This document shows, in pieces, positions 1 to 8,946 of a stretch of DNA of 64,000 nucleotides. Position 1 is the first letter of the stretch, and each line of letters begins with the position of its first letter. The DNA is taken from assembly GCA_017301995.1 (NCBI GenBank), contig JAFLEH010000021.1:1-64000 (forward strand), given 5' to 3'. A program made the position numbers and the translations under genes. Below the pieces are notes generated by a model. That model was given only the letters and a program-made list of their open reading frames with translations. It made no database searches and was not told the origin of the DNA. Origin of the DNA: Verrucomicrobiota bacterium (lineage in GTDB: Bacteria > Verrucomicrobiota > Verrucomicrobiia > Verrucomicrobiales > Akkermansiaceae).

Positions 1-1
1 G

Positions 2-1411
2 GCGCGCGAGCGCGAGGCCGGCGCGCTCGCCACCCGCGAGGCCGCGCGCAAGGCCACCGACGCCCGATTCCGCCAGGACACCGAAATCCGCGACATCACG
101 CGCCACCCGGATTACGAAAACGCGCTCGCCGATCGGATAGAGGATGTTCTTGAAGGCTATCTGGACATCACCGGCTATTTCCGGGCCGGCTACGGGCGCT
201 CCGACCAGGGTGGCCAGCAGCGGGCCTTCGGGATCCCCGGCGTCTCCAAATACCGGCTCGGCAACGAAACCGAAAACTATGGAGAACTCGCGTTCGCCAA
301 GACCTTCTATCCGGCAGGGGCCTTTGCCAAGGGCTCGGGCATGGGACCCAACGACCCGGTGGCCCGCTTCAACTACCGGCTCGCCTTCTCCGATTCCTAC
401 AACGACTACGGCTCATCCGCCGACACCGATTTTTCCTCGCCGGAAGTCTGGGGTTCCCTAACCAACGTGATCCCCGGCATGCCGGAAGCGAAAGTCTGGG
501 CCGGCAACCGCTTCTATCGGCGCCACGACATCCACATCAACGACTTCACCTACTGGGACATGAGCGGCGGCGGCGCGGGAATCGAAGACGTCCCCTTCGC
601 CAACGGAAAACTCGCGCTCGCCTGGATCGGCGACGGCGCGCAGAGCGCGATCTACGGTTACGTCAGCCAGCCGGATCCGCTCAACGTCGCCGGTTTCAGC
701 AAAACCAACATCGACCTCCGGTATTACGATTGGAAATTCCTCGGCGGCACCGGCGAACTCGGCCTCGTGTATTCCAACGCCAGCTCGGGCCTCGATTCGC
801 TCGGAAACCAGGCCGACGACTCGGACGGTTTCGCCATCCATCTGGTCCGCACCGACAAGGCGTTCCTCGATCCCGAAAGTCTCCACAAGCTCTCGCTGCA
901 GATCGGAAACGGCCCCGCCAAAACGTTCACCTCCGGCTTCGACACCTTCGCCAACGCCACGGGCACCTACATCCGGCCCGACCCCAACGAATCCTGGCGG
1001 TTTCGCCTAACCGACCAACTGGTGGTCAAGCCGCTCGACCAACTTTCGATCGGGACCGCATTTGTCTATCAATACACCGAATTCGGCGACGGCGCGCCCC
1101 ACCAGCAGTGGCTCTCCGGCGGAGTCCGGCCGATCTGGCACATCACCGACAACTTCAGCATCGCGCTCGAAGGCGGCGTGGACTGGGTCTCCAATACGCT
1201 TGACGGCACCGGAAACAGCGGAACGCTCGGCAAGATCACCCTGGCCCCCCAACTCTCGCTCGGCGACGGGTTTTTCAGCCGCCCGGTCCTTCGCGCCTTT
1301 CTAACTTACGCGGCTTGGTCGGACGGTCTCCAAGGATCGGTTGGCGGTCTGGATTACGCGAATGAAACCTCCGGTCTCACCTGGGGCATCCAAATGGAAA
1401 CCTGGTGGTGA
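2..1411 (+). CDS. LamB/ScrY-type carbohydrate porin, 5'-truncated by the window edge
   Basis: The reading frame is open from base 2 to the TGA at 1409-1411, so the signal peptide and N-terminus lie outside the window. The first ~45 visible residues are charged and Ala/Arg/Glu-rich, like the periplasmic coiled coil that precedes the barrel in ScrY-type sucrose porins. They are followed by GYFRAGYGRSDQGGQQ and then YRLGNETENYGELAF, the hallmark first strands of the maltoporin (LamB) family. The rest alternates aromatic and polar residues and ends with Trp-Trp, as expected for an 18-strand outer-membrane barrel. Expected role: specific diffusion of oligosaccharides across the outer membrane. Its stop overlaps the start of the CotH-like gene by one base, suggesting cotranslation. 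Family assignment is firm; the sugar is unknown. Confidence 0.9.
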   Translation, partial: AREREAGALATREAARKATDARFRQDTEIRDITRHPDYENALADRIEDVLEGYLDITGYFRAGYGRSDQGGQQRAFGIPGVSKYRLGNETENYGELAFAKTFYPAGAFAKGSGMGPNDPVARFNYRLAFSDSYNDYGSSADTDFSSPEVWGSLTNVIPGMPEAKVWAGNRFYRRHDIHINDFTYWDMSGGGAGIEDVPFANGKLALAWIGDGAQSAIYGYVSQPDPLNVAGFSKTNIDLRYYDWKFLGGTGELGLVYSNASSGLDSLGNQADDSDGFAIHLVRTDKAFLDPESLHKLSLQIGNGPAKTFTSGFDTFANATGTYIRPDPNESWRFRLTDQLVVKPLDQLSIGTAFVYQYTEFGDGAPHQQWLSGGVRPIWHITDNFSIALEGGVDWVSNTLDGTGNSGTLGKITLAPQLSLGDGFFSRPVLRAFLTYAAWSDGLQGSVGGLDYANETSGLTWGIQMETWW

Positions 1412-4400
1412 TGAGCGAATTCTCCGATTCTCTATCCGGCCGTTCAACCGGAATCATGCTGCTGCTCGCGCCGTTCGTCGCATGCATACCCGTCGCGATG
1501 GCCGAGCCGGTGATTTCCGAATTCATGGCGGATAACAAATCCACCCTCCCGGACGAGGATGGGGCGTATTCCGATTGGATAGAAATCCACAACCCCGATG
1601 CGGTGCCCATCGATCTGGCCGGATGGAGACTCACCGACAACGCCGGCAACCTCGCCAAGTGGACCTTTCCCTCGACCACCCTACAACCCGGCGAGTTCAG
1701 GATCATCTTCGCCTCCGAAAAGCACCAGCGGTTTTCCAACCACGCCAACTTCAAACTCGCCAAGGACGGCGAATACCTCGCTCTTGTCCGTCCGGATGGC
1801 AGCGTCCGCCAGCAGTTCGCTCCGGCGTTTCCGGCGCAGGATTCCGACGAATCCTACGGCCCGCGCTTCAACCACACGACTCTCGTCGCGCCGGGTGCCG
1901 CCGCCCGTTACCTGATCCCCATCGGTGCCGTGCCCAACTGGCAGTCCGTCTCGTACAACCACGCGTCATGGCCGCAGGGACCCACCGGACTCGGCTTCGG
2001 CCTAACCGAACCAGGCATCACGGCGCGCCAGGTGTTCAAGAACGGTTCGATGTCGGGCCTAACCGACGCGCTCAGCCTGCTGTCCCTTCCGGCTGGCGAT
2101 CCCGGGATTCTGGCTCAATCGACCGGAATCTATCCGACCGTCAATTTCCTGGGAGACTACAGTGACGGCCGCTTCCCCTTCAGTTCCCCGCCTCCGGGAG
2201 GCGCGGGGGAGAACTATGCGCTTGAGGCCACCGGTTTCGTCCATATTCCCACCGCTGGCTACTACACTTTCGGCCTCAACTCCGACGACGGCGGAGCGAT
2301 CTGGATCAACGGCTCGGCCGTGATGACCGACGATACCTTCCACGGTCCGGAAGACCGCATGGGATCGGTCTATCTGGCAGCCGGTTCCCATTCGTTCCGC
2401 ATCGTCATGTTCGAGGGCGGGGGCGGCGATGAGGTCGAATTCTATGCGGCCGCAGGACAGTTCACTTCATGGAACACGGACTTCCGCCTCGTCGGCGATA
2501 CCGCCAACGGTGGCCTGGCGGCAACAACTCCACCGGTTGGCGCGGGAAACATCATCGCCACCAACCTGCAATCGGCCATGGCCGGACGCAACGGCGCCTA
2601 TGTCCGCATTCCCTTCACCGCCACCGGGCCGGGAACCGCCACCGCGCTGTCGCTCGTGACCCGCCACAACGACGGCTTCGCGGCCTGGCTCAATGGCAAC
2701 GCCGCTGCCTCGCACAACGCGCCCGCATCCACGGTTTGGAATTCCACCGCCACCGCGTCGCGCGGCGAAACCGAAAGCCTCCGCCGCACCGGCTGGAATC
2801 TAGCCGGATTGCTGCCGTCGCTCGCCAACGGCTCCAACATCCTCGCCATCCACGGCATGCGCACCGGAACCGACGACACTTCGTTTCTGGTTCTGCCAGA
2901 GTTGGTGGTCGGCTCGATCAATGAATCCGCGGCTCCCGCCTTTTACGGCGCGGGCCTCGCCACTCCGGGCTGGATCAACGGAAACCCGTCGCTGTTAGGA
3001 AAGGTGGCGGACACCCGCTTCAGCGTGAAACGCGGGATTTTCACCGCACCGTTCCAACTGGAGATCACCACCGATACCCCCGGCGCCCAGATCCGCTACA
3101 CCACCGACGGCTCCACTCCCACCGCCACCAACGGCACGGTCTATGCCGGGCCCCTCACCATTTCCACGACCACCAATCTCCGCGCAGCCGCGTTCCTGAC
3201 CGATTGGGAACCCACCGATGTTGATACCCAGACCTATCTGTTTCCCGCCGATGTCATCCGCCAGCAACCCGCGGGCTCACCGCCCGCCGGATGGCCCTCA
3301 TCCTCCGGAACCTCGCAGGTACTCGATTTCGGCATGGATCCGGAAATCGTGGACAACTCGAATCCCGATCTCGGCGGCCCCGCTGCGGTCCAATCGGCGC
3401 TACTGGCGATCCCCAGTGTGGTTCTCACCACTGACCTATCAAACCTATTCAACATCAACGGCTCCCAAGGGATCTATTCAAACCCCGGCGGCCGGGGTTT
3501 GGCCTGGGAACGCCCGGTCTCGGTGGAATGGATCAATCCGCCCGACTCCAACAACCCGAACGGTACCAGCGAGTTCCAGATCAACGCAGGCGTCCGCACC
3601 CGCGGCGGGTTCTCACGCAGCACCGACAATCCGAAACACGCGTTTCACCTGTACTTCCGCGAAGACTATGGCAATGCAAAGCTCGTCTATCCGCTGTTCG
3701 GACGGCACGGGGCGCAGGACTTCGACCGCATCGATCTCCGCACCGCCCAGAACTACTCGTGGTCGTTCGGCGGCGACGGCCGCAACACCTTCCTGCGCGA
3801 GGAGGCATCGCGCGTCGCCCAGCTCGACATGGGCCAGCAGGGATCCCGCGTCCGCTATGTGCATCTCTATCTGAACGGCGTCTATTGGGGACTCTTCAAC
3901 CTCGACGAACGCACCGAGGCGGCGTTTTCCGCGTCCTACTTCGGCGGAAACAAGGACGACTACGACACCGTCAAATGCGAGCAGGATTCGGGTTACACGA
4001 CCGGAGTCACGGACGGATCCCTCAGCGCCTGGCAGGAATTGTGGAACCAATCCCGCGCGCACGCCGCCTCACCTAACAACACGAACTATTTCCGTATGAT
4101 GGGTCTGGCCGCCAACGGTGTCACTCCGACAGCCGACCCCGTTCTGTTGGATCCGGACAACCTGATCGACTATCTGATGGTCACATTTTGGACCGGCAAC
4201 CTCGACGGGTGCACCTCGGCTTTCCTCGGAAATGATGTCGCCAACAACTGGTTCGGCACCCGCCTCGCCGAGAACAATCCGCGCGCCGGATTCCGGTTCT
4301 TCGTCCACGATTTCGAACACACTTTCCTCAATGTGTACGAAGACCGCACCGGACCGTGGGGAGGGAGCAACCAGTCGAATTTCTCCTACTCGAATCCCTA

Positions 4401-6402
4401 TTTTCTCCACCGCGATCTTTCGGAAAACGCCGAATACCGCATGCGCTGGGCCGATCGCGTCCAGCGCCACATGTTCAACGACGGCGCGCTAACTCCAGCC
4501 GCGTGGAGCAACCGGATCAACCGGCTCGCCACCACGGTGGACCAGACGATCATCGCCGAGAGCGCCCGTTGGGGCAATGCCAAACGCACGCAGCCATTCA
4601 CACGGGCGGACTGGGTCAACGCCCAGAACGAACTGCTCAACATGCTGACCCCGCGCCATGCGGTGGTGCTCTCCCAACTCCGAGACGACGGACTCTATCC
4701 GTCCATCGACGCCCCGTCGATCATGCCGTTCGGCGGCTATCAACCGTCCGGCGTTCAGGTCACCATGGGCGGACAATCCGGCACCACGCTCTATTATATG
4801 CCGGATGGATCCGATCCGCGTGCCGTCGGCGGCTCTATCCGGCCCGGGGCGCAGGTCTTCACCGCCAGCACTTCCACCGAAAGCCTGATCCCCTGGAGTG
4901 CCCCCGAATGGCGCTGGTATTCCGAAGACATCAATCTCGGCACAGCTTGGCGCGAACCGGCCTTCAATGACACCGGATGGGGCACCGGCACCGCCGAAAT
5001 CGGCTACGGCGACGGAGACGAAGCCACCGCCATCCCGCGCCCGACTCCCCGCTATGCGACCGCCTATTTCCGGAAATCGTTCACGGTGACCAATCCCGAG
5101 CAACTCTCCGCACTCACGGTCCAGATCGAATACGACGACGCCCATGCGGTCTATCTGAATGGCACCCGCATCGGAGGAAACCTCCCGGTGGATCCGGCCT
5201 ACAACTATTTCAACAACAGCGCGATCGAGGATCAAACGGAGACCATTTCCAATATTCCGGTCTCGCTGTTGGTGGAGGGCACCAACGTGGTCGCCGTCGA
5301 GATCCACCAGGCCAACGACACCAGTTCCGATCTGAGCATGAACCTCTCCCTATCCGCCACACGCACCACCTCCAGCGCGCCGCTCATCCTAACCGGAACC
5401 GGCGAGCAAGTGATCCGCGCCCGCGCCTATCAATCCTCGTCCTCCACCTGGAGCGCGCTCAGCGAAGCGGTCTTCCGACTCAACACCAACGCGCCATCGC
5501 CACTCAATCTGGCAATCAGCGAAATCATGTATCATCCGGGCAACCCCAGCGCGTCCGAAATCGCCGCAGGCTTCATGGATCCCGAAGAATTCGAGTTTCT
5601 CGAAATCACCAACACCGGCACCGGCGCCGCGGACCTGAGAGGCGCGTATATCGATGACGCGGTCGGATTCGATTTCAACAGCTCATGGTTGGGAACCACG
5701 CTCGCTCCCGGCGCGCGGATGCTCATTGTGGCGAACCGCGCCGCATTCGAGTTCCGCTACGGCACCAGCCAACCCATAGCGGGCGTTTACACCGGAAACC
5801 TTTCGAACAGCGGCGAAACGATCACCCTCAGGGCCGCGGACGATTCGATCATCCGGCAGGTCACCTACTCGGACGGCGGCGATTGGCCCACCGAAGCCGA
5901 TGGCGGCGGATTTTCGCTCGTTCTAACCAATCCGTCCCATTTCTCGGGCGACAGCCAACCGTCCCGCTGGCGTGTTTCGGTTTCATCCGGGGGCAATCCC
6001 GGCGAATCGGACGCCATCCTGTTCCCCGCATGGCTCGCCGCAAACCAGCAAACCGACCCGAACGCCGATCCCGACGGCGACGGCCGGAGCAACCTGCTCG
6101 AATACGCGCTCGGCGGCAACCCGCGAGTACCCGAAACCGACCGCGGCCCATCCGTTTCGTTCGCGGCGTTCGGCGCTCCCCCCGTTAGCTATCCGGTCAT
6201 CACCCACCGCCTGCGCGCCGGGGCCGACAGCGTGGACGTGATCCTCGAAACCACCGACGACCTCGGAGGCCAGTGGCAACCGGAAACCAACCTCATTTCG
6301 CTCGTCCGCAACCCGGATGGAACCGATACCCTAACCTATCAAGCGACCACACCCGCCGATACCCGCCAATTCTGGCGGGTCCGGGCCGTCATGCGGCCGT
6401 GA
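1411..6402 (+). CDS. Giant secreted CotH-kinase-like protein with lamin-tail, PA14 and chitobiase-like domains
   Basis: This 1663-aa protein starts at ATG 1411, which shares its A with the porin stop; two in-frame GTGs just upstream (1405, 1408) are alternatives. A signal peptide (about residues 1-31, ending near AMAEP) leads into a lamin-tail domain (~32-130, ISEFMADN...DWIEIHN). A PA14-like module follows (~274-349), then a chitobiase C-terminal-like domain (~539-605, IRYTTDGSTP). A CotH-family region (~664-1030) holds TFLREEASR, LYLNGVYWGLFNLDERTE and VHDFEHTF. After it come a galactose-binding-like module, a second lamin-tail domain (~1369, ISEIMYHPG) and a C-terminal module with DPDGDGRSNLLEYALGG (~1553). 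CotH of Bacillus is a spore-coat protein kinase; whether this homologue phosphorylates anything is unknown. Probably exported to the cell surface. Confidence 0.85.
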   Translation: MSEFSDSLSGRSTGIMLLLAPFVACIPVAMAEPVISEFMADNKSTLPDEDGAYSDWIEIHNPDAVPIDLAGWRLTDNAGNLAKWTFPSTTLQPGEFRIIFASEKHQRFSNHANFKLAKDGEYLALVRPDGSVRQQFAPAFPAQDSDESYGPRFNHTTLVAPGAAARYLIPIGAVPNWQSVSYNHASWPQGPTGLGFGLTEPGITARQVFKNGSMSGLTDALSLLSLPAGDPGILAQSTGIYPTVNFLGDYSDGRFPFSSPPPGGAGENYALEATGFVHIPTAGYYTFGLNSDDGGAIWINGSAVMTDDTFHGPEDRMGSVYLAAGSHSFRIVMFEGGGGDEVEFYAAAGQFTSWNTDFRLVGDTANGGLAATTPPVGAGNIIATNLQSAMAGRNGAYVRIPFTATGPGTATALSLVTRHNDGFAAWLNGNAAASHNAPASTVWNSTATASRGETESLRRTGWNLAGLLPSLANGSNILAIHGMRTGTDDTSFLVLPELVVGSINESAAPAFYGAGLATPGWINGNPSLLGKVADTRFSVKRGIFTAPFQLEITTDTPGAQIRYTTDGSTPTATNGTVYAGPLTISTTTNLRAAAFLTDWEPTDVDTQTYLFPADVIRQQPAGSPPAGWPSSSGTSQVLDFGMDPEIVDNSNPDLGGPAAVQSALLAIPSVVLTTDLSNLFNINGSQGIYSNPGGRGLAWERPVSVEWINPPDSNNPNGTSEFQINAGVRTRGGFSRSTDNPKHAFHLYFREDYGNAKLVYPLFGRHGAQDFDRIDLRTAQNYSWSFGGDGRNTFLREEASRVAQLDMGQQGSRVRYVHLYLNGVYWGLFNLDERTEAAFSASYFGGNKDDYDTVKCEQDSGYTTGVTDGSLSAWQELWNQSRAHAASPNNTNYFRMMGLAANGVTPTADPVLLDPDNLIDYLMVTFWTGNLDGCTSAFLGNDVANNWFGTRLAENNPRAGFRFFVHDFEHTFLNVYEDRTGPWGGSNQSNFSYSNPYFLHRDLSENAEYRMRWADRVQRHMFNDGALTPAAWSNRINRLATTVDQTIIAESARWGNAKRTQPFTRADWVNAQNELLNMLTPRHAVVLSQLRDDGLYPSIDAPSIMPFGGYQPSGVQVTMGGQSGTTLYYMPDGSDPRAVGGSIRPGAQVFTASTSTESLIPWSAPEWRWYSEDINLGTAWREPAFNDTGWGTGTAEIGYGDGDEATAIPRPTPRYATAYFRKSFTVTNPEQLSALTVQIEYDDAHAVYLNGTRIGGNLPVDPAYNYFNNSAIEDQTETISNIPVSLLVEGTNVVAVEIHQANDTSSDLSMNLSLSATRTTSSAPLILTGTGEQVIRARAYQSSSSTWSALSEAVFRLNTNAPSPLNLAISEIMYHPGNPSASEIAAGFMDPEEFEFLEITNTGTGAADLRGAYIDDAVGFDFNSSWLGTTLAPGARMLIVANRAAFEFRYGTSQPIAGVYTGNLSNSGETITLRAADDSIIRQVTYSDGGDWPTEADGGGFSLVLTNPSHFSGDSQPSRWRVSVSSGGNPGESDAILFPAWLAANQQTDPNADPDGDGRSNLLEYALGGNPRVPETDRGPSVSFAAFGAPPVSYPVITHRLRAGADSVDVILETTDDLGGQWQPETNLISLVRNPDGTDTLTYQATTPADTRQFWRVRAVMRP

Positions 6403-6417
6403 TGTCGGTGGAACCGT

Positions 6418-6849
6418 TCACTTCCCGAGTTCGGCGGCCACCTGTTTCTCAAACTCGTCGGCCTTCTTGCGGTCCGGACGTCCGCTGATGGATGCGACCA
6501 CTTTCTCGCAGGCGGCATCGGTGACGATGATTTTCGGCGCGCTTTTCGCACCCTCCCGGACGCATTCCGGCAGTTTGTCGAGGCCCTTGGTTTCGCCGGC
6601 CTCGATGGTGATCACGTTCACATACTTGCGGGGCAGCGCCTTTTTCATGGCGCTGTTGTTGGCGTTCACGTCCTGGATGCATTTCGGGCAGTTCGGATCG
6701 TAGTAGGCCTGTTCGAAGAAAAACGCGATCAATTTCCCCTTTTCCACGGCGCTTTTCTTTTCGGACTCGAGTCGCTTTTCATTGAAACCGGCGGAAACCG
6801 GGGCAAGCGTGGCGGACAACGCGATCAGTAGCAGGCAGGCGATCTTCAT
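6418..6849 (-). CDS. Small secreted thioredoxin-fold-like protein with CPKC motif
   Basis: This 143-aa protein has a clear N-terminal signal peptide (MKIACLLLIALSATLAPVSA). The start at 6849 is chosen because the longer frame upstream has no signal-like N-terminus. Near residue 50 is YDPNCPKC, a CxxC redox motif in the position expected for a thioredoxin-like fold, preceded by a hydrophobic strand (KLIAFFFEQ). The remainder contains short beta strands (VNVITIEAG, PKIIVTDA) typical of that fold. It points towards the CotH gene with a 15-bp gap between the stops. Expected role is periplasmic disulfide or redox chemistry or metal handling. The family is inferred from the motif and fold pattern only. 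Confidence 0.65.
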   Translation of the reverse strand: MKIACLLLIALSATLAPVSAGFNEKRLESEKKSAVEKGKLIAFFFEQAYYDPNCPKCIQDVNANNSAMKKALPRKYVNVITIEAGETKGLDKLPECVREGAKSAPKIIVTDAACEKVVASISGRPDRKKADEFEKQVAAELGK

Positions 6850-6901
6850 AACGGGCGTAGTCTGCTCCACGGAAAGCCCCGGGTCAAGCCCATATCCCCG
6901 G

Positions 6902-6929
6902 TTGCAGACGGCCGGACTCCTGCTAAGGT
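6902..6929 (+). promoter_or_regulatory. Candidate sigma-70-type promoter of the export operon
   Basis: TTGCAG at 6902-6907 and TAAGGT at 6924-6929 are separated by 16 bp and lie 36 bp upstream of the permease start at 6965. The match is partial and in GC-rich DNA, so this is a positional suggestion. Confidence 0.3.
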
Positions 6930-6964
6930 TTGCCCGCCGGCCGCCACGCCGCCATCCCTTCCAC

Positions 6965-8125
6965 ATGATCGGTCTCGCCCTCAAAATGCTCTTCGGGGAA
7001 TCAGCAAAATACCTGATGCTGGTTGCCGGGCTGTTTTTCGCCACGTTTCTCATCGTCCAACAGGCCTCGGTCTTCTGCGGCCTGCTGCGCTGGACCACTT
7101 CCACGCTGAAAAACGTCCCGGCGCCGATTTTTGTGGTCGAGGAACGTGTCGAGCAGGTCAACGAGACCAACCCGATGCGCGACACCGACGTGTCCCGTGT
7201 CCGCTCGGTGGCTTCGGTCCGGTGGGCGATGCCCCTCTACTCGGGGATCCAGCGCGTCAGGCTAACGGACGGATCGTTCAAAACGGTGCAGCTCATCGGC
7301 ATTGACTCCTCGTCCCTGGCCGGCGCTCCCGCGCGGATGGTGGAAGGCAGTCTTGAGGACCTCCGGCTTCCTAACACCGTCATCATCGACGAACTCGCGA
7401 CCGAGCGATTGTCGCCCGACAAGACGCGTCGGATCAAGATCGGCGACCAATTCGAAATCAACGATATCGAAGCCCGTGTGGTGGGGATCTGCAAGGCGAT
7501 GCGGTCTTTCACCGGCGGCCCCTATATATGGACCACTTATGACCGAGCGCTGCAATACACGCCCTCGTCGCGCAAGATGCTATCCGCGGTCATCGCCGCG
7601 CCGGTGGATGGCGTGAGCCTCGAACAGGCCGCGGCCGATATCAGCCATGAAACCGGACTGCGCGCCTACGTGAACCGGTCCTTCGGCGACAACCCGGGGG
7701 ATTTCAGCACCGCCACCATCTGGTGGTATGTCAAAAACACCGGCATCCCGATTTCGTTCGGAACAACGGTAATCATCGGGTTCATCGTGGGGGTGGCCAT
7801 CGCCTGCCAGACGTTTTACGCATTCGTGCTGGACAATCTGAAACACCTCGGCGCCCTCAAGGCGATGGGAATGGGAAACTGGCGGCTGAGCGGCATGCTG
7901 ATGCTCCAGGCAAGCACCGTGGGCTGCATCGGGTTCGGGCTTGGATTATTGGGAACCACCGCCTTCGCGGTGCCCGCGATCCACAAGACCCAACCGCCGT
8001 TTTACATGCCGTGGCAGGTGCCGGTATTCACCTTTTTCGTGATTCAATTGATATGTATTCTGGCCGCGCTCATCGGCATCGTCCGTCTGAGCTTCTACGA
8101 ACCCGCGATGGTCTTCCGCTCATGA
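6965..8125 (+). CDS. ABC transporter permease, DevC/MacB-FtsX type
   Basis: This 386-aa permease starts at the ATG at 6965, so the first membrane segment begins shortly after the N-terminus (~15-35, LVAGLFFATFLIV). A large periplasmic domain of about 230 residues is followed by three membrane segments near the C-terminus (around 270-295, 315-335 and 360-380). This 1+3 topology and the KHLGALKAMGMGNWRL signature between segments 2 and 3 define the FtsX/MacB/DevC superfamily. It overlaps the ATPase gene by ATGA. Together with the following ATPase, fusion protein and TolC-like protein it forms a complete tripartite exporter of the DevBCA-TolC kind, which moves lipids, glycolipids or peptides from the periplasm. 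The substrate is not deducible. Confidence 0.88.
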   Translation: MIGLALKMLFGESAKYLMLVAGLFFATFLIVQQASVFCGLLRWTTSTLKNVPAPIFVVEERVEQVNETNPMRDTDVSRVRSVASVRWAMPLYSGIQRVRLTDGSFKTVQLIGIDSSSLAGAPARMVEGSLEDLRLPNTVIIDELATERLSPDKTRRIKIGDQFEINDIEARVVGICKAMRSFTGGPYIWTTYDRALQYTPSSRKMLSAVIAAPVDGVSLEQAAADISHETGLRAYVNRSFGDNPGDFSTATIWWYVKNTGIPISFGTTVIIGFIVGVAIACQTFYAFVLDNLKHLGALKAMGMGNWRLSGMLMLQASTVGCIGFGLGLLGTTAFAVPAIHKTQPPFYMPWQVPVFTFFVIQLICILAALIGIVRLSFYEPAMVFRS

Positions 8126-8904
8126 TCTCCGACACGGAAATTTCCGGATCCCCATCCGCCGGCCACAAGGTCGTTGGCGTGGAAGGCGTGTGCAAGGGCT
8201 TCGGCAAGGGCCACAACCGGCTGGAAGTGCTGAAGAACGTGAATCTGGAAGCCCTGACGGGCGAAATCCTGATGCTGGTGGGGCCTTCCGGTTGCGGGAA
8301 AACCACCCTGCTCTCGGTCATCGCGGGCACCCTGCGTGTCGAAGCCGGCGAAGTGGTCGTGTTCGGCGAACCGCTCCACCGCATGCCACCTGCGGCACTC
8401 ACCCGCTTCCGCTCCAACCATATCGGATTCATTTTCCAACAATTCAATCTGATCCCAACCATTTCCGCCGCCGAAAACGTCGCTGTTCCGCTGCTCATCC
8501 AGGGACTCCCGGCCAGCAAGGCGGTCGCCCGCGCCCGCGACATGCTCGCCCACGTCGGAATCGGCGACCGCTGGAAGGAACGACCCAACAAACTATCCGG
8601 CGGCGAGCAGCAACGGGTCGCGATCGCCCGCGCGCTCGTTCACGAGCCGCCCCTCGTGATCTGCGACGAGCCCACCGCCGCGCTCGACGCCCACAACGGC
8701 GAGATCGTTCTCGAGCTTTTCCGCAACGTCGCCCGCTCGCCCGACCGCGCGGTCATCATCGTCACCCACGACAACCGGATTTTCTCCTATGCCGACCGCA
8801 TCGCCCGCATGGACGACGGCGAAATCATCGAGGTGACCCATCAGGACCACCCCAGCGCCCCGCATTTTGTTCACGAAAGGGAACATCTGATCACCCACCC
8901 CTGA
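8122..8904 (+). CDS. ABC transporter ATP-binding protein of a DevA/LolD/MacB-type exporter
   Basis: This 260-aa nucleotide-binding protein starts at ATG 8122, overlapping the permease stop by 4 nt. It contains Walker A GPSGCGKTTL (~57-66), a Q-loop region (FIFQQFNLIPTISAAENV), the ABC signature LSGGEQQRVAIARAL, Walker B LVICDEPTAALD and the switch histidine in IIVTHDNR. The spacing and the FQQFNLIP Q-loop fit the LolD/MacB/DevA clade. It energises the adjacent permease; the complex pushes periplasmic substrate through the fusion protein and outer-membrane channel encoded downstream. The 42-bp gap to the next gene is AT-rich but carries no evident terminator. Confidence 0.93.
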   Translation: MISDTEISGSPSAGHKVVGVEGVCKGFGKGHNRLEVLKNVNLEALTGEILMLVGPSGCGKTTLLSVIAGTLRVEAGEVVVFGEPLHRMPPAALTRFRSNHIGFIFQQFNLIPTISAAENVAVPLLIQGLPASKAVARARDMLAHVGIGDRWKERPNKLSGGEQQRVAIARALVHEPPLVICDEPTAALDAHNGEIVLELFRNVARSPDRAVIIVTHDNRIFSYADRIARMDDGEIIEVTHQDHPSAPHFVHEREHLITHP

Positions 8905-8946
8905 CATTTCGAATTTCATATCTCAAATTTCAAATCCCGATCTCCC

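Noticed and set aside
4489..5307. 272-codon antisense frame in the CotH-like gene
   Set aside because: The sense frame encodes recognisable domains across the same bases; the antisense product has no family features.
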